A stretch of 64,000 bases of DNA from Scytonematopsis contorta HA4267-MV1 (GCA_019359035.1 JAHHIC010000076.1:1-64000); one strand, 5' to 3'. Positions 35,452 to 45,036 are shown, counted from the first letter of the stretch. Numbers and translations are program-made. The notes: generated by a model from the letters alone, not told the origin.

Positions 35452-37149
35452 TTAGAATAAAAAAGTCTTACGAATTGTACCCACATAAACCGGGTCATTA
35501 CCAGCATTATGTTCTGGATTGAAAATAACAAAAAAGCCAGGAGTAATAAACAAATTATCAGTTAGCCGATAGCGGTAAAAAGCCTCAAAATGCAAAGCAG
35601 TGTCAGAGTCTTTACGGTCTGCAACGTCACTAGAAATAACTTTTGGTGGCTGACCGAACACTAGCCCTAACATATTACCATCCCCACCAACATCATTAAC
35701 AGCTAGAGTCGTCGCCCAAGTCAATATACTGGCTCTGCGACCTTTATATGGCTCAGATTCTGCCGTCGCATCAATTAAACCCACCCAACCAGAAAGAGTC
35801 AATGCTTTATTTAAACGCCAAGAGGTCTGAATCCCATAAGCATTGGCACTTGTAGCCGCATCTTCAAAAGGTTCATTCGCAAATTCACTACCTTTACCAG
35901 TATCTATAGTATTGTATGCACGAACGTAAGTTAAACCCAGACTCCAAGTTTTAGTTGGTTCCAGAGTCAGTTGTGCAATAGCCCCATAAGCACCACCTGT
36001 AATTCCCTGTTGTGGGTCATTGGGTTTACCCCCAGCCATATAACCTAAAGTTAGTCTGACTGCTTTATTAAAACGATATTCCATACCAAAACCTGTACTA
36101 CCACCCAGGTCATAAATTGCGGATTCATCGCTAAATTTACTAATGTTACCAATCGCGCTACTATTTATAGGAGCATTCATGGTATTTGCTGAAGAAGTTA
36201 AACTACCACCATCTGCGGCTAAGAACACTTGTAATTTCTTAATCGGTCGGAATTGATAACTAACTTGAGTGACTTCTAAATCATTTCTATTATCTCCAGC
36301 GAAAGATAAATTAGTCATATCTGTACCTGTAATTCGACCAAATCGCGGAGTATTTCTGGCTGCAAGACGGATTCGCAAGCGGTCTTTTTCACCAAAGCTA
36401 GTATCAATGTTCAATTCAGTGCGGTGACTGAAAATAATATTGCTGTTAACCTCATTACCACCCACAGCACTTATACCAAATATGGCTTTCCCTAAAAGTT
36501 GACTATGAGTGGAAAAAGATGGTTTTTTTTCCAATGCTTCTATTTGTTCTTGTAATGGTTCCAGTCGAGGTTTCAATAATGCCAATTCTTTAGAGAATTC
36601 TTCTTGTAATCGTCGTAGTGCTTCCAACTCCTCTTGAGTAGCGAAATCCTCCCTGATTTTCTCAACCATTTGGGTTACTGTATTCATACAAGTATTTAAA
36701 GCTGCTGCAAACTCATAGCGATTGATTACGCGATTACCCTGGAATGTACTGTCTGGATACCCCACCATGCAGCCATAGCGCTCTATTAAAGATTGCAAAG
36801 CACGAAATGACCAATCTTTCGGTTGTACATCTGATAATTGGCTGACGGATGTTACTTGTGTTAGCTCTTGATTGCTGAGTGTTGAGTGTTGATTGTTGAC
36901 TGTTGGCTGTTGGCTGTTGACTGTTGAGTGTTGATTGTTGATTGTTGACTGTTGATTGACTATAATCCCTTGCGTGTCTTCAGTGGTCTCTGACTTTTGA
37001 GAAACTGTTTGAATCTCTCCTTCTCGTTTCTCAATTTGAGTATGAATTTCTGCATTAGCTATTACTGCTTTAGAGGTTGTACCAATAATCAACGCGCTAA
37101 GCAATATATTCAAGCCTACTAGCAAGCTTGGATAATACTTGTTTTCCAT
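35452..37149 (-). CDS. SLH-domain iron-uptake porin (OprB-like)
   Basis: A 565-residue paralog of the porin at 20076-21683. The order is signal peptide (YYPSLLVGLNILLSALI), linker, SLH domain (SVSQLSDVQPKDWSFRALQ...INRYEFAAALNTC), coiled coil, and a beta-barrel ending in Phe (VGTIRKTFLF). The linker at about residues 70-100 is made of QQSTINN-, QHSTVNS- and QQPTVNN-type heptads encoded by an in-frame heptamer DNA repeat (36883-36962). The start at 37149 is preferred because the signal peptide begins there. Confidence 0.88.
   Translation of the reverse strand: MENKYYPSLLVGLNILLSALIIGTTSKAVIANAEIHTQIEKREGEIQTVSQKSETTEDTQGIIVNQQSTINNQHSTVNSQQPTVNNQHSTLSNQELTQVTSVSQLSDVQPKDWSFRALQSLIERYGCMVGYPDSTFQGNRVINRYEFAAALNTCMNTVTQMVEKIREDFATQEELEALRRLQEEFSKELALLKPRLEPLQEQIEALEKKPSFSTHSQLLGKAIFGISAVGGNEVNSNIIFSHRTELNIDTSFGEKDRLRIRLAARNTPRFGRITGTDMTNLSFAGDNRNDLEVTQVSYQFRPIKKLQVFLAADGGSLTSSANTMNAPINSSAIGNISKFSDESAIYDLGGSTGFGMEYRFNKAVRLTLGYMAGGKPNDPQQGITGGAYGAIAQLTLEPTKTWSLGLTYVRAYNTIDTGKGSEFANEPFEDAATSANAYGIQTSWRLNKALTLSGWVGLIDATAESEPYKGRRASILTWATTLAVNDVGGDGNMLGLVFGQPPKVISSDVADRKDSDTALHFEAFYRYRLTDNLFITPGFFVIFNPEHNAGNDPVYVGTIRKTFLF
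36883..36962. repeat. heptamer repeat inside a coding region
   Basis: TTGACTG/TTGATTG/TTGGCTG heptamers of the same type as the intergenic tract at 26629 lie in frame within the porin gene and encode its linker. Since 7 is not a multiple of 3, three units make one seven-residue period. Confidence 0.9.
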
Positions 37150-37334
37150 AATTGTAACTATACGTAGTAAAAAAAACATCTCACAGTGAAGTTATCTTAC
37201 AACTAATTTACAGTTAAAATGACATGATGTATTAGTATAAATAAATTCAATCTCAAATTTAGAGTCAAAGCTATTTTTGCTTTTTGACCATATTTTGTAT
37301 CACCCTAGACTTGCGCTAACAATAGTTCGTACCC

Positions 37335-37901
37335 ATGAAGATTATTCAACATCTACTACCTAGATTAATCGTTGCTACTGTCATATTGGCTAATATCTTT
37401 ACTAACATTGCCATTCCAGGTGCTATAGCTAGTGAAATTCAAAAAAATCCCCAAAAAAGTACCTTAGAATCAGGTGATTATCTTCGTTTGATTAGTATTC
37501 GAGCGAGCGAAATGACTGTTGGGACACGTAATATAGAATATGCTTTTACTATCAACGTTCCAAAGTCATCTGACCCTATAGAAAAGGTGACTATTGCTCA
37601 ACGTTCAGGACTAGAGATAATTCAATTTAACCCTAGTAAAGTCAGGGCTTATGGTAGCAGCAAAGAACAACGCAATGTGAAAATAAGTCAGGTAAATACA
37701 GATTCAAAAACACAGGGTATAACTGCTACTTTTGACACTCCTGTACAGCCAGGTCAAGTATTGAAAGTAGTTATTGGTGTCAACGAAAATCCTTTTTCTG
37801 ACGGAAATTATTTATTCAATGTTGCAGTCTATACTCAAGGAAAATCTGATAATGCTTTGTCTTTGGGTGTAGGTCGATTGAGAATTACTTCGATTCGCTA
37901 A
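37335..37901 (+). CDS. DUF2808 family exported protein
   Basis: A 188-residue protein with an N-terminal signal peptide (LLPRLIVATVILANIF...AIAS). The mature part reads IEYAFTINVPKSSDPIEKVTIAQ, QFNPSKVRAYGSS, then TFDTPVQPGQVLKVVIGVNENP, matching the cyanobacterial DUF2808 family. These are periplasmic or surface beta-sandwich proteins of unknown function. It is divergent from the porin gene across about 185 bp, so the two may share regulatory DNA. Confidence 0.8.
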   Translation: MKIIQHLLPRLIVATVILANIFTNIAIPGAIASEIQKNPQKSTLESGDYLRLISIRASEMTVGTRNIEYAFTINVPKSSDPIEKVTIAQRSGLEIIQFNPSKVRAYGSSKEQRNVKISQVNTDSKTQGITATFDTPVQPGQVLKVVIGVNENPFSDGNYLFNVAVYTQGKSDNALSLGVGRLRITSIR

Positions 37902-37921
37902 GTTTAATTAGCTAAGTTTAT

Positions 37922-38278
37922 TTAAGGCAAATGAGACTTTACCTTTTCTAACAAATCACTGAACTTAAAAGGCTTAGTTAAATAATCATTAGCACCCAGT
38001 TTTAAAGCTGTAGTTTTATTGCATTCATCAGCCATAGCAGTTACCACAATAATCGGGAACTGCTCTCCTTGTTTGCGAAGTTCTTTCAAAACAGTCCAAC
38101 CGTCTTTAATTGGTAGACCTAAATCCAACAGCAGCAACTCAAACTCTTCTTTGTCAGACATTTGTAAAGCCTCCTGTCCATCAAAGGCAAGGGTTGTTAC
38201 AAAACCATTCTTCCGCAATCCTTTTTCAATGAAAGCGGCTAAACGTTCTTCATCTTCAGCAATCAATATACGATTCAT
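37922..38278 (-). CDS. receiver-only response regulator
   Basis: A 118-residue single-domain receiver nearly the twin of 23378-23737 (shared IAEDE, AAFIEKGLRK, LLLLDLGLPIKDGW, GANDYxTKPFKFSDLLEKVKS). The phospho-acceptor Asp, the switch Thr (VTAM) and Lys are kept. It has no output domain. It is convergent with the DUF2808 gene (about 20 bp gap) and has no kinase next to it, so it may serve the kinases near 21.7-25.5 kb. Confidence 0.9.
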   Translation of the reverse strand: MNRILIAEDEERLAAFIEKGLRKNGFVTTLAFDGQEALQMSDKEEFELLLLDLGLPIKDGWTVLKELRKQGEQFPIIVVTAMADECNKTTALKLGANDYLTKPFKFSDLLEKVKSHLP

Positions 38279-38471
38279 TATTATTACCCAAGTGCAAGAA
38301 GCATATTATACTCATATACTTATCGGTATCATCTAACTATATAATAGTTTATATAGATTTAACAACTGGCTATCATAGACTTTCACAATAAAACATTTTA
38401 ATATTACTTTTGTTAATCAATATGTAGTACCCTGAATAATTCATAAAAAATAAAACGTTATTCATAAATAA

Positions 38472-38601
38472 ATATTTGTAGTGCGGGCATCTTGCCCGCT
38501 TGAAACTGTAAGCTGTTCGGCTTCCATCTACAAGCTGTTCGGCTTCCAGTCGCAAGCAAAACGCTTCCAGTCGCAAGCTGTTCGGCTTGCACTACAAATT
38601 A
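38472..38601. repeat. GTAGTGC hairpin element with internal repeats
   Basis: The unit opens with TTTGTAGTGCGGGCATCTTG then CCCGCTT and closes with the inverted end GCACTACAAATT. Inside are repeated AAGCTGTTCGGCTTCCA-type units of about 17-18 bp. This is the most complete member of the family at 15574, 46609, 49717 and 52973, because both ends are present. Confidence 0.85.
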
Positions 38602-38689
38602 TTATGGTGATTCGGCAGGGGGAGAGGTATTTAAATATTAATTTCCTATACTCAAGTAAGAATGTCATGAAAATGTGATGAGAAGATTT

Positions 38690-39361
38690 TCATGTTCGCA
38701 ACCGATAACCCATCCCCCGAACTGTTTCAATTAAATCGCTACCCAATTTTTTGCGTAAATAGCCCACATAAACATCAACAATATTGGAACCTGGGTCATA
38801 GTCGTAACCCCAAACCCTATCTAGCAACTGCTCACGACTCATGACTTGTCCGGGATGACGGAAAAAAGTTTCAGCGAGAGTAAATTCCCGTGCTGGTAGT
38901 TCTATGGTCTCTGTCCCTACCTTTACCTTGCGCGAACGTAAATCTAAAACCACATCTCCCATTTTGAGAATCATCTCATCTATGGTTTGAGTCGCGGTGC
39001 TATTACGTAACCTAGCTTTTATCCGTACCAATAACTCTTCAAACCGAAAAGGTTTTGTTAAATAATCATCTGCTCCCGCTTCAAATCCAGCAACTTTGTC
39101 TTGAATATCATCACGAGCAGTTAAAATAATTACCGGGAAATTTTCACCTTGTCCTCGTAATTCTTCTAAAACCTCTAAACCATTTTTGCCAGGAAGCCCT
39201 AAATCTAAAATCAAAAGGTCAAAATCGCTACCTAGCGCCATTCGTGTTGCAGATTCAGCGTCACCAGCTATAGCCGTTGTAAAACCGTGAGAACGTAGCC
39301 CCTTCTCGATAAAAGCAGCAATACGGGATTCATCTTCTGCGATAAGGATTCGATTCATCAC
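38690..39361 (-). CDS. OmpR/PhoB-type response regulator
   Basis: A 223-residue regulator. The N-terminal receiver has the acidic pair in IAEDESR, the acceptor Asp in LLILDLGLPGKNG, and Lys in TKPFRFEELL. A winged-helix DNA-binding domain follows (about 125-223), with FTLAETFFRHPGQVMSREQLL, a VDVYVGYLRKKLG recognition region and VRGMGYRL. Its receiver is closely related to the two receiver-only proteins. The partner kinase gene should follow, but at 39372-39760 only a decayed kinase is found, so this is now an orphan. Confidence 0.92.
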   Translation of the reverse strand: MMNRILIAEDESRIAAFIEKGLRSHGFTTAIAGDAESATRMALGSDFDLLILDLGLPGKNGLEVLEELRGQGENFPVIILTARDDIQDKVAGFEAGADDYLTKPFRFEELLVRIKARLRNSTATQTIDEMILKMGDVVLDLRSRKVKVGTETIELPAREFTLAETFFRHPGQVMSREQLLDRVWGYDYDPGSNIVDVYVGYLRKKLGSDLIETVRGMGYRLRT

Positions 39362-39371
39362 TTACAACCTC

Positions 39372-39760
39372 TTATGGGGGTTCCAAAGGTAAGACAACAA
39401 TAAAAGTAGAACCTGTTCCCAATTTACTTTTGAGATGTATTTTGCCGCTAACCCTAAGGTTATAGCTCTAATGAAGGATAAAGCAAATCCGACACCTTCA
39501 GAACAGTAACCAAAGGTTGGTGGTGCGAGCAAATCTCTCAAAAATTCGTTGTTGGTCAGCAGGCACTATAATATACCTTCTCCCATATCCTGCATCCAAA
39601 AGCGAACTTTAATTTTGCTTTGTCTTGGAAGTATTTAAAACACTATCATCATCAGTAGTTTATTGTGTAGCATTTTGTGCCAGATTTATAATTGCTTGTG
39701 ACAGTCTTTAGTTGTTCGCAACCATTTTACTTGCTGCTATAGCATCTAATAAGCTATATT
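39372..39760 (-). pseudogene. decayed C-terminal part of a histidine kinase
   Basis: On the minus strand this region aligns with the ATPase domain of the kinase at 23901-25475 (compare 23925-24300). Recognisable blocks include the SxLGTGSTFI-VVLPLEP-like end, the segment for RFWMQDMGEGI, and the NLAQNAT N-box. Frameshifts and stops break the reading frame, and the N-terminal sensor and HisKA domains are gone. It directly follows the OmpR regulator, so it is the lost cognate kinase. Confidence 0.82.
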
Positions 39761-39813
39761 ATATAGGCTTTTCAGCTATGTCCCTGATTTTTAACAACAT
39801 TTTCCGAATTAAA

Positions 39814-40365
39814 TTAATTATTTACAACTGCGTAATCTTCCAAAGCTGCTTTGGCTCCTGCTTCGATAATCAAACTCAAGTCGCATCCATACTCAGCAGC
39901 ACAGCTAAAGGAGCCAAGTTCCAATATGTGAAGTTCTCCCTTGGATTCACAAATATCTACTGTGTACAATGATTCTGGATACCATTTAACACTTTTTAGT
40001 ATGTCGCTAAGATAATTTTCTAGATAGCCACCCTTAATCATTTCATCGATTCTTTCTTCTCCGACTAAATAAAGAGAGCCTGTGATAATTTCATTTTTAT
40101 AAACAAAAAATCTCCATTCTCTGGTAATTGGTTGTTTCCCACTCACTAACACTAAAGTTGTTTGGTCTGTTGAAAGTTCACTTCCCAAAGACTGCATGGT
40201 ATTTAAAATTTTAATGTTAAAGATACCTGCTCGAAAGGACTTCATGTTGCTGTTCGGTCTGATGAATAGCTCTCCGTCAGATTGGAAATAATCAAGAATT
40301 TCTTCTTTTCTTCTAATTAACTCCCCTAAAGGGAGAATAAAATATTTATTATTTAGTAAATATCT
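39814..40365 (-). pseudogene. 5'-truncated ATP-grasp (R2K-type) protein gene
   Basis: From 40245 a 143-residue frame begins at an internal ATG. The same frame is open further upstream to about 40365, reading LPLGELIRRKEEILDYF and GELFIRPNSNMKSF, which is the middle of an R2K-type ATP-grasp domain. The C-terminal part has REWRFFVYKNEI and ELHILELGSFSCA, typical of the metal-binding end. No start codon is found for the longer frame and the N-terminal third is absent. The break is close to the dispersed repeat at 40389. Confidence 0.7.
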
Positions 40366-40388
40366 ACTTTATATTTCATTTATATATT

Positions 40389-40418
40389 AGGGCGGGCAAG
40401 GATGCCCACCCCACAAGA
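40389..40418. repeat. GGGCGGGCAAGGATGCCC-type dispersed repeat
   Basis: A copy of the family at 1187. It lies after the nadA stop in transcription order and is flanked by short ACCCACAAGA-type repeats. It may terminate nadA transcription. Confidence 0.8.
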
Positions 40419-40461
40419 TTGAATACCCACAAGAGTTGATACCTACAAAAGCGGATGCCTA

Positions 40462-41445
40462 CTAGCTCATGGACAACATTCTTTGCATGGGACGCAAGGC
40501 AGCTAAGCGTATTTCTTCAGACATGGTAATTTCTGGCTCGCAGTTTTTCATGGCTAAATACAATTTTTCTAGTGTATTCAACCGCATAAACGGACACTCA
40601 TTACAATTACAATTATTTGTCGGTGGTGCAGGAATAAACTGCTTATCTGGTGCAGCTTTTTGCATTTGATGAATGATTCCTGGCTCCGTAGCGACTATGA
40701 ATCCTTGACTTTTACTTTGCTGGCAATACTTAAGCAGTGCAGCTGTTGAACCTACGTAATCAGCGTGACGCAACACCGTTTCCTCGCATTCCGGATGAGC
40801 AATTACTTCTGCATCTGGATGTATAACTTTTAATTGAACAATTTTCTTTTCGGAGAAAGTTTCATGAACTATGCAGCTACCTTGCCACAGTAACATGTCA
40901 CGTCCTGTCTGCTGCATTACATACCGACCTAAATTTCGGTCGGGGGCAAAAATAATTGGCTGCTCTTTTGGTATTTGCTGGACAATTTTTACCGCATTGG
41001 AACTAGTACAGATAATATCGCTCATCGCCTTAATTTCAGCTGAGCAATTTATGTAAGAAATTACCAAATGTTGAGGATGCTTAGCTTTAAACGCCGCAAA
41101 TGCTTCTGGTGGGCAGCTATCAGCCAAGGAACAACCTGCGGTAATATCAGGCAATAATACCATTTTTTCAGGGTTAAGGATTTTCGCCGTCTCTGCCATA
41201 AAATGAACACCAGCAAAAACAATCACATCCGCTTGAGTTTTTGCTGCTGCGTTCGCCAATTGTAATGAATCACCAATAAAATCTGCAATATCCTGAATAT
41301 CTGGCTCTTGGTAATAATGCGCTAGAATCACCGCATTGAGCGACTTTTTCAGACTCTCTATTGCCGCAAACAAGTCTAGCGGTAGCGTACCCTGAGCTAT
41401 TTCTCTTTGAGCAAGTTCTCTTTTAGGAAGTACAGTTGTAAACAC
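40462..41445 (-). CDS. nadA: quinolinate synthase A
   Basis: A 327-residue NadA, which condenses iminoaspartate with dihydroxyacetone phosphate to quinolinate in NAD synthesis. [19 protein letters not shown] is the conserved N-terminal core. The [4Fe-4S] cysteines are found in the SCPPEAF region, in the SCIVHETF region and in the C-terminal [15 protein letters not shown]. The length fits the cyanobacterial enzyme. It stands alone on the minus strand. Confidence 0.94.
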   Translation of the reverse strand: MFTTVLPKRELAQREIAQGTLPLDLFAAIESLKKSLNAVILAHYYQEPDIQDIADFIGDSLQLANAAAKTQADVIVFAGVHFMAETAKILNPEKMVLLPDITAGCSLADSCPPEAFAAFKAKHPQHLVISYINCSAEIKAMSDIICTSSNAVKIVQQIPKEQPIIFAPDRNLGRYVMQQTGRDMLLWQGSCIVHETFSEKKIVQLKVIHPDAEVIAHPECEETVLRHADYVGSTAALLKYCQQSKSQGFIVATEPGIIHQMQKAAPDKQFIPAPPTNNCNCNECPFMRLNTLEKLYLAMKNCEPEITMSEEIRLAALRPMQRMLSMS

Positions 41446-41903
41446 AGTTAGGTTTCTTTATTTTCCAAATACTCTGCCATCTTGCATTATCAAATAATTT
41501 CCTCCCCTTCCCTCCTTCCTGTGTTCTTGAGGAGGTTTAATAACGAGGCGATTAAGTTACTACAAGATACAAGTGCGTTGTTATTTTAATTATAGTGCTT
41601 TTTACCAAAAATATATAGCCCTGCAATAAAGTTTTTTACCAATAAACAAACTTACATGTATTTCCGTAGAGACGCGATTTATCGCGTCTCCGTCGTCGTA
41701 TCGCGTCTTGCGTCTCCGTCCTCAAAACCCACCCAGCGATTTCTAATCGCCAGGTGTAATATATGACCATTAATATCGTCGCTTAACTACAATATTAACT
41801 CCCACTAACATTTTTAAGCCCTCTGCCTTTGCTCTTCTCCTTTTTTATATGCCAAAATCTCCGAGAGTTTTCTATCCTGGAAAAAGAAGGCAAGGAAAGT
41901 CGC
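41446..41903. other. spacer between nadA and the phosphoesterase gene
   Basis: A divergent promoter region. It contains a GACG-type hairpin (GTAGAGACGCGA...TCGCGTCTC) at 41666-41690 followed by diverged GCGTCTCCGTC units, and no gene. Confidence 0.6.
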
Positions 41904-42833
41904 ATGACCAGTCAGGAAACTCATAAAAGAACCCTAAAAATCGCGGTCGTTGGAGACGTTCACGACCAATGGGAAACGGAAGATGAAATCGCGCTTAAAT
42001 CGCTGGGTGTTGACTTAGTGTTGTTTGTCGGGGATTTTGGCAACGAATCGGTCGAAGTCGTGAGGGCGATCGCCTCGTTGGAAATTCCCAAAGCAGCAGT
42101 GATGGGCAACCACGATGCATGGTACAGCGCTACGGAATGGGGACGAAAAAAATGTCCCTACGACCGAACAAAGGAAGACTGGGTGCAGCAACAGTTGGAT
42201 TTATTAGGTGAGGACCATGTTGGTTATAGTAAACGAGATTTTCCGGAGTTTAATTTAACCGTAGTTGGTGGTCGTCCCTTTAGCTGGGGTGGGCCGGAAT
42301 GGAAATTCGCTGATATTTGTAAAGAACGGTATGACGTAAATGATTTTGATGAATCGGCTGCTCATATTTTTTCCCAAGTAAAAAGTGCTGCTCATGACAC
42401 AATCATTTTTCTAGGTCATAATGGTCCTTCCGGCTTAGGTGACAGAGGAGAAGACCCCTGTGGCAAAGATTGGTATCCAGTAGGTGGTGATTTTGGCGAC
42501 CCAGATTTAGCGGAGGCAATATCTCTAAGCTTGACACAGAAGAAAAATATTGCCTTGGTCGCCTTTGGGCACATGCACCACACTTTGCGACATACAAAAG
42601 ATGCCATACGCAGGCGCGTTTTTAGAAGTCCAGAAGGAACAATTTACTTAAACGCAGCCAGCGTACCTCGAATAGTGGAAAAAGGAAGAGAAAAATTACG
42701 GACTTTTTCCATCGTGTTGCTGGAAGATGGTGTGGTTACCCAAACAAGCCAAGTTTCTCTGGGGAATGAGCTACAGGTCTTCAATGAAGAAATTTTGTAC
42801 AAACAACCCAAACCAGTTGTGCAATCTCTGTAG
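41904..42833 (+). CDS. metallophosphoesterase, TIGR04168 family
   Basis: A 309-residue calcineurin-like phosphoesterase of the cyanobacterial TIGR04168 type. The metal-binding motifs are GDVHDQW, GDFGNE, GNHDAWY, LGHNGPSG and FGHMHH, in the usual order. The substrate is unknown. The start MTSQETHK at 41904 follows AAGGAAAG; a longer frame from 41829 has no such support. It is followed after about 110 bp by the tRNA-Ser gene, transcribed in the same direction. Confidence 0.88.
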   Translation: MTSQETHKRTLKIAVVGDVHDQWETEDEIALKSLGVDLVLFVGDFGNESVEVVRAIASLEIPKAAVMGNHDAWYSATEWGRKKCPYDRTKEDWVQQQLDLLGEDHVGYSKRDFPEFNLTVVGGRPFSWGGPEWKFADICKERYDVNDFDESAAHIFSQVKSAAHDTIIFLGHNGPSGLGDRGEDPCGKDWYPVGGDFGDPDLAEAISLSLTQKKNIALVAFGHMHHTLRHTKDAIRRRVFRSPEGTIYLNAASVPRIVEKGREKLRTFSIVLLEDGVVTQTSQVSLGNELQVFNEEILYKQPKPVVQSL

Positions 42834-42945
42834 TAATGATATATAATATATTCTTGGTCAGTGAATTTTAAAGCTAAAAGCTAAAAATTAAAGCTAAAAG
42901 CTAAAAACTGACCCAACCGAAGGCAAATAGCCAACGGTTTTATTT

Positions 42946-43030
42946 GGAGAGGTGGCAGAGTGGTCGAATGCGCTCGACTTGAAATCGAGTGATGCGAAAG
43001 TATCCGTGAGTTCGAATCTCACCCTCTCCG
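42946..43030 (+). tRNA. tRNA-Ser (anticodon UGA)
   Basis: The acceptor stem GGAGAGG pairs with CCTCTCC, with discriminator G at 43030. The anticodon arm CTCGA-CTTGAAA-TCGAG gives anticodon TGA. A long variable arm and the T-arm loop GTTCGAATC are present, as expected for a class II serine tRNA. CCA is not encoded. It stands at the left edge of the accessory region. Confidence 0.95.
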
Positions 43031-43035
43031 TTTAA

Positions 43036-44658
43036 TTACTCACTTTCAGGTATAATCGTAACCTCTACTGCATACTGGTCACCATGCGTATAATGACTTG
43101 TAACACTGCGAACGTGACCATTTATGGGTGAGCGAACAACTGATATTTTCTTGAGTTCCTTATTAATCTCTAACAAACGTGAATTAAGTACCTTTAGTTG
43201 ATGTTCCCTATTACGTAAATCATAGGCATATTTTTCTTGCCTCTGCTTTTGTTGTTCCAATCCCTCTTCCTCGTCTGCTAAAGCTTCTCGTTTTAATTGT
43301 TCGTGCTTGTATTTTACATTACGCAGGTTGGCTTCTGCTAAATTGAGTCCTTCTTTTGCACTTTCTACATTTAAGTAAGCTTGTAATGACTTTTGGTTGT
43401 GTTCATTCTCCAAACTACCGAGCTTAGCTTTTTGTTCTTCCAAAATGCTTTTCATCCGCTCGTGTTTTTCGATTAAAGTTTTAAGATTAGCTTTTTCATT
43501 AGAGAGAGCGGATGAGTTTGTATCATCGTTTTTCATGGATTCTATAAATTTTTCATGCTCTAAAATTGTATCCTCAGACAACTTAAGCTCAGCTTGTGTC
43601 TTTTCCATTTCTTGTTCTAGCTCCACTCTCTGAGTCTCTAGTTTGGATGGCAGAGAATTTTGTGCCGAACGAGCTTGATTTAATATAAGTTTAGCTTGAG
43701 AAACAGACTTATTTGCTATAGCTAGAGCTGATTTTTGTGATTCCATAGCCTTCCATGATGGTGCTTTTTCTGGCACTAAAGGTTTTGTGATTAGTTTATT
43801 TTTTAAATTTAAAATTTGCAATTCAATTGATTCCATTTCTTTGGTCAAACGATTGTTTTTCTCAATCTTATCCATCAAGATATCACCTTTTTTTATATTA
43901 GCTAATCCTTTTACTTTTATCTGTGTAAAGTCATCAATATTAAAACGAACTATTAAATCGTCTTTAATTTTATTATCTGAGTTAGGTTGATATTCAGGCT
44001 CAGTAGTATTTATTTCTGGATAAGTAGGAGTAGCTGTGAGATTGCGGTCACTATAACTTTCTACAGGAACTGGAGGATTATTTCGTACTTTGATGAGTAC
44101 TGCAAACAGAATTAATACTGGTACAACTAGAGCTATATAATATAAATTGAATCCAGCCTGTTTGGAAAATGGCTTTAATTTGATGCGCTTTTTAATACTG
44201 TTAAAGACATCGCTTTTAGGTGGTCTTTCTGCAAATAAAACCAATTGTACATTTCGGTAGCGTTGGTTTCCAAACCAACTACGAATATAGGACCTAATTG
44301 TTTCAGCATCATCAACAAGAAGGATGTACCTTGCTTTATTTGTTAAAGAACTTTCTACTTCTACCCTTAGGTCTCCTTTTAAAAGCATTTTTCTTGTCTC
44401 AGGATTTCTAAGATTTACGTCTAAGTAACCAGCCAGTTCCACTAAAATATTCTTTTCCTTTCTTTCTTTGATAAGTGCAACATTATTACCTTCAGCCCTT
44501 AAGTCTTCTTCGAGTACCCTAGCTGTTGATGATTTTCCTGAGCCTTTTTCACCAACTACCACAATGGAATGACCTTGAGATAATGCATACTTAATCTTAC
44601 TTAGTTCCTCTCCTCTATGTTGCCGTATTTCATCGTCACTAATATACATTTTTATCAT
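43036..44658 (-). CDS. AAA-type ATPase fused to a membrane-fusion (HlyD-like) coiled-coil protein
   Basis: A 540-residue protein with an unusual domain order. Residues 1-165 are a P-loop NTPase with Walker A GEKGSGKSS (36-43) and Walker B YILLVDD (111-117). One transmembrane helix follows (about 171-190), then a short beta segment (VRFNIDDFTQIKVKG), a long coiled coil (about 270-500), and a closing half-barrel VVRSPINGHVRSVTSHYTHG, as in HlyD/RND adaptor proteins. The ATPase would face the cytoplasm and the hairpin the periplasm. It stands alone between tRNA-Ser and a DNA methylase gene. The function is unknown. Confidence 0.8.
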   Translation of the reverse strand: MIKMYISDDEIRQHRGEELSKIKYALSQGHSIVVVGEKGSGKSSTARVLEEDLRAEGNNVALIKERKEKNILVELAGYLDVNLRNPETRKMLLKGDLRVEVESSLTNKARYILLVDDAETIRSYIRSWFGNQRYRNVQLVLFAERPPKSDVFNSIKKRIKLKPFSKQAGFNLYYIALVVPVLILFAVLIKVRNNPPVPVESYSDRNLTATPTYPEINTTEPEYQPNSDNKIKDDLIVRFNIDDFTQIKVKGLANIKKGDILMDKIEKNNRLTKEMESIELQILNLKNKLITKPLVPEKAPSWKAMESQKSALAIANKSVSQAKLILNQARSAQNSLPSKLETQRVELEQEMEKTQAELKLSEDTILEHEKFIESMKNDDTNSSALSNEKANLKTLIEKHERMKSILEEQKAKLGSLENEHNQKSLQAYLNVESAKEGLNLAEANLRNVKYKHEQLKREALADEEEGLEQQKQRQEKYAYDLRNREHQLKVLNSRLLEINKELKKISVVRSPINGHVRSVTSHYTHGDQYAVEVTIIPESE

Positions 44659-45036
44659 CTCCCAATAGTGTAAAGCAAATATTTGTTTTCTTCGCTAAAA
44701 AATCTACAGATACAGAAAAAAATAATTCTGTCTCTGCAAAGCTTGTTAACATGGTATATTCTATTTGCAGCAATATTTAATAGTCATTTTGCCCTAGCAA
44801 GTTAATTTAGTCACAGCGTAATAATACTGAAAAATGAGTCAGTGATTCCAAATTTAATTTGCATATCAGGGCGGTTTAGGGTGTCCACCCCACAAGGGAT
44901 ACAAAATTATATATTATGTAGTTTAAACCGGGAATAGTTGATTGTAATTTTTGAGCGCGTCCTAGTTGCATTCGTGTAATTTGCAAGGTAGTATGTTGCT
45001 GGCGATTAATGCCGAAATCTAGGACGTAGAAGCGAA
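44659..45036. other. promoter region between two divergent genes
   Basis: 378 bp holding a dispersed GGGCGG...CCACCCCACAAG repeat (44869-44896). An exact 8-bp inverted repeat CGTCCTAG (44958-44965) and CTAGGACG (45019-45026) lies just upstream of the methylase ATG and could be an operator. Confidence 0.4.

Noticed and set aside
43012-43030. Possible att repeat of the tRNA-Ser 3' end
   Set aside because: I searched by eye for another TTCGAATCTCACCC-like copy further right and saw none.
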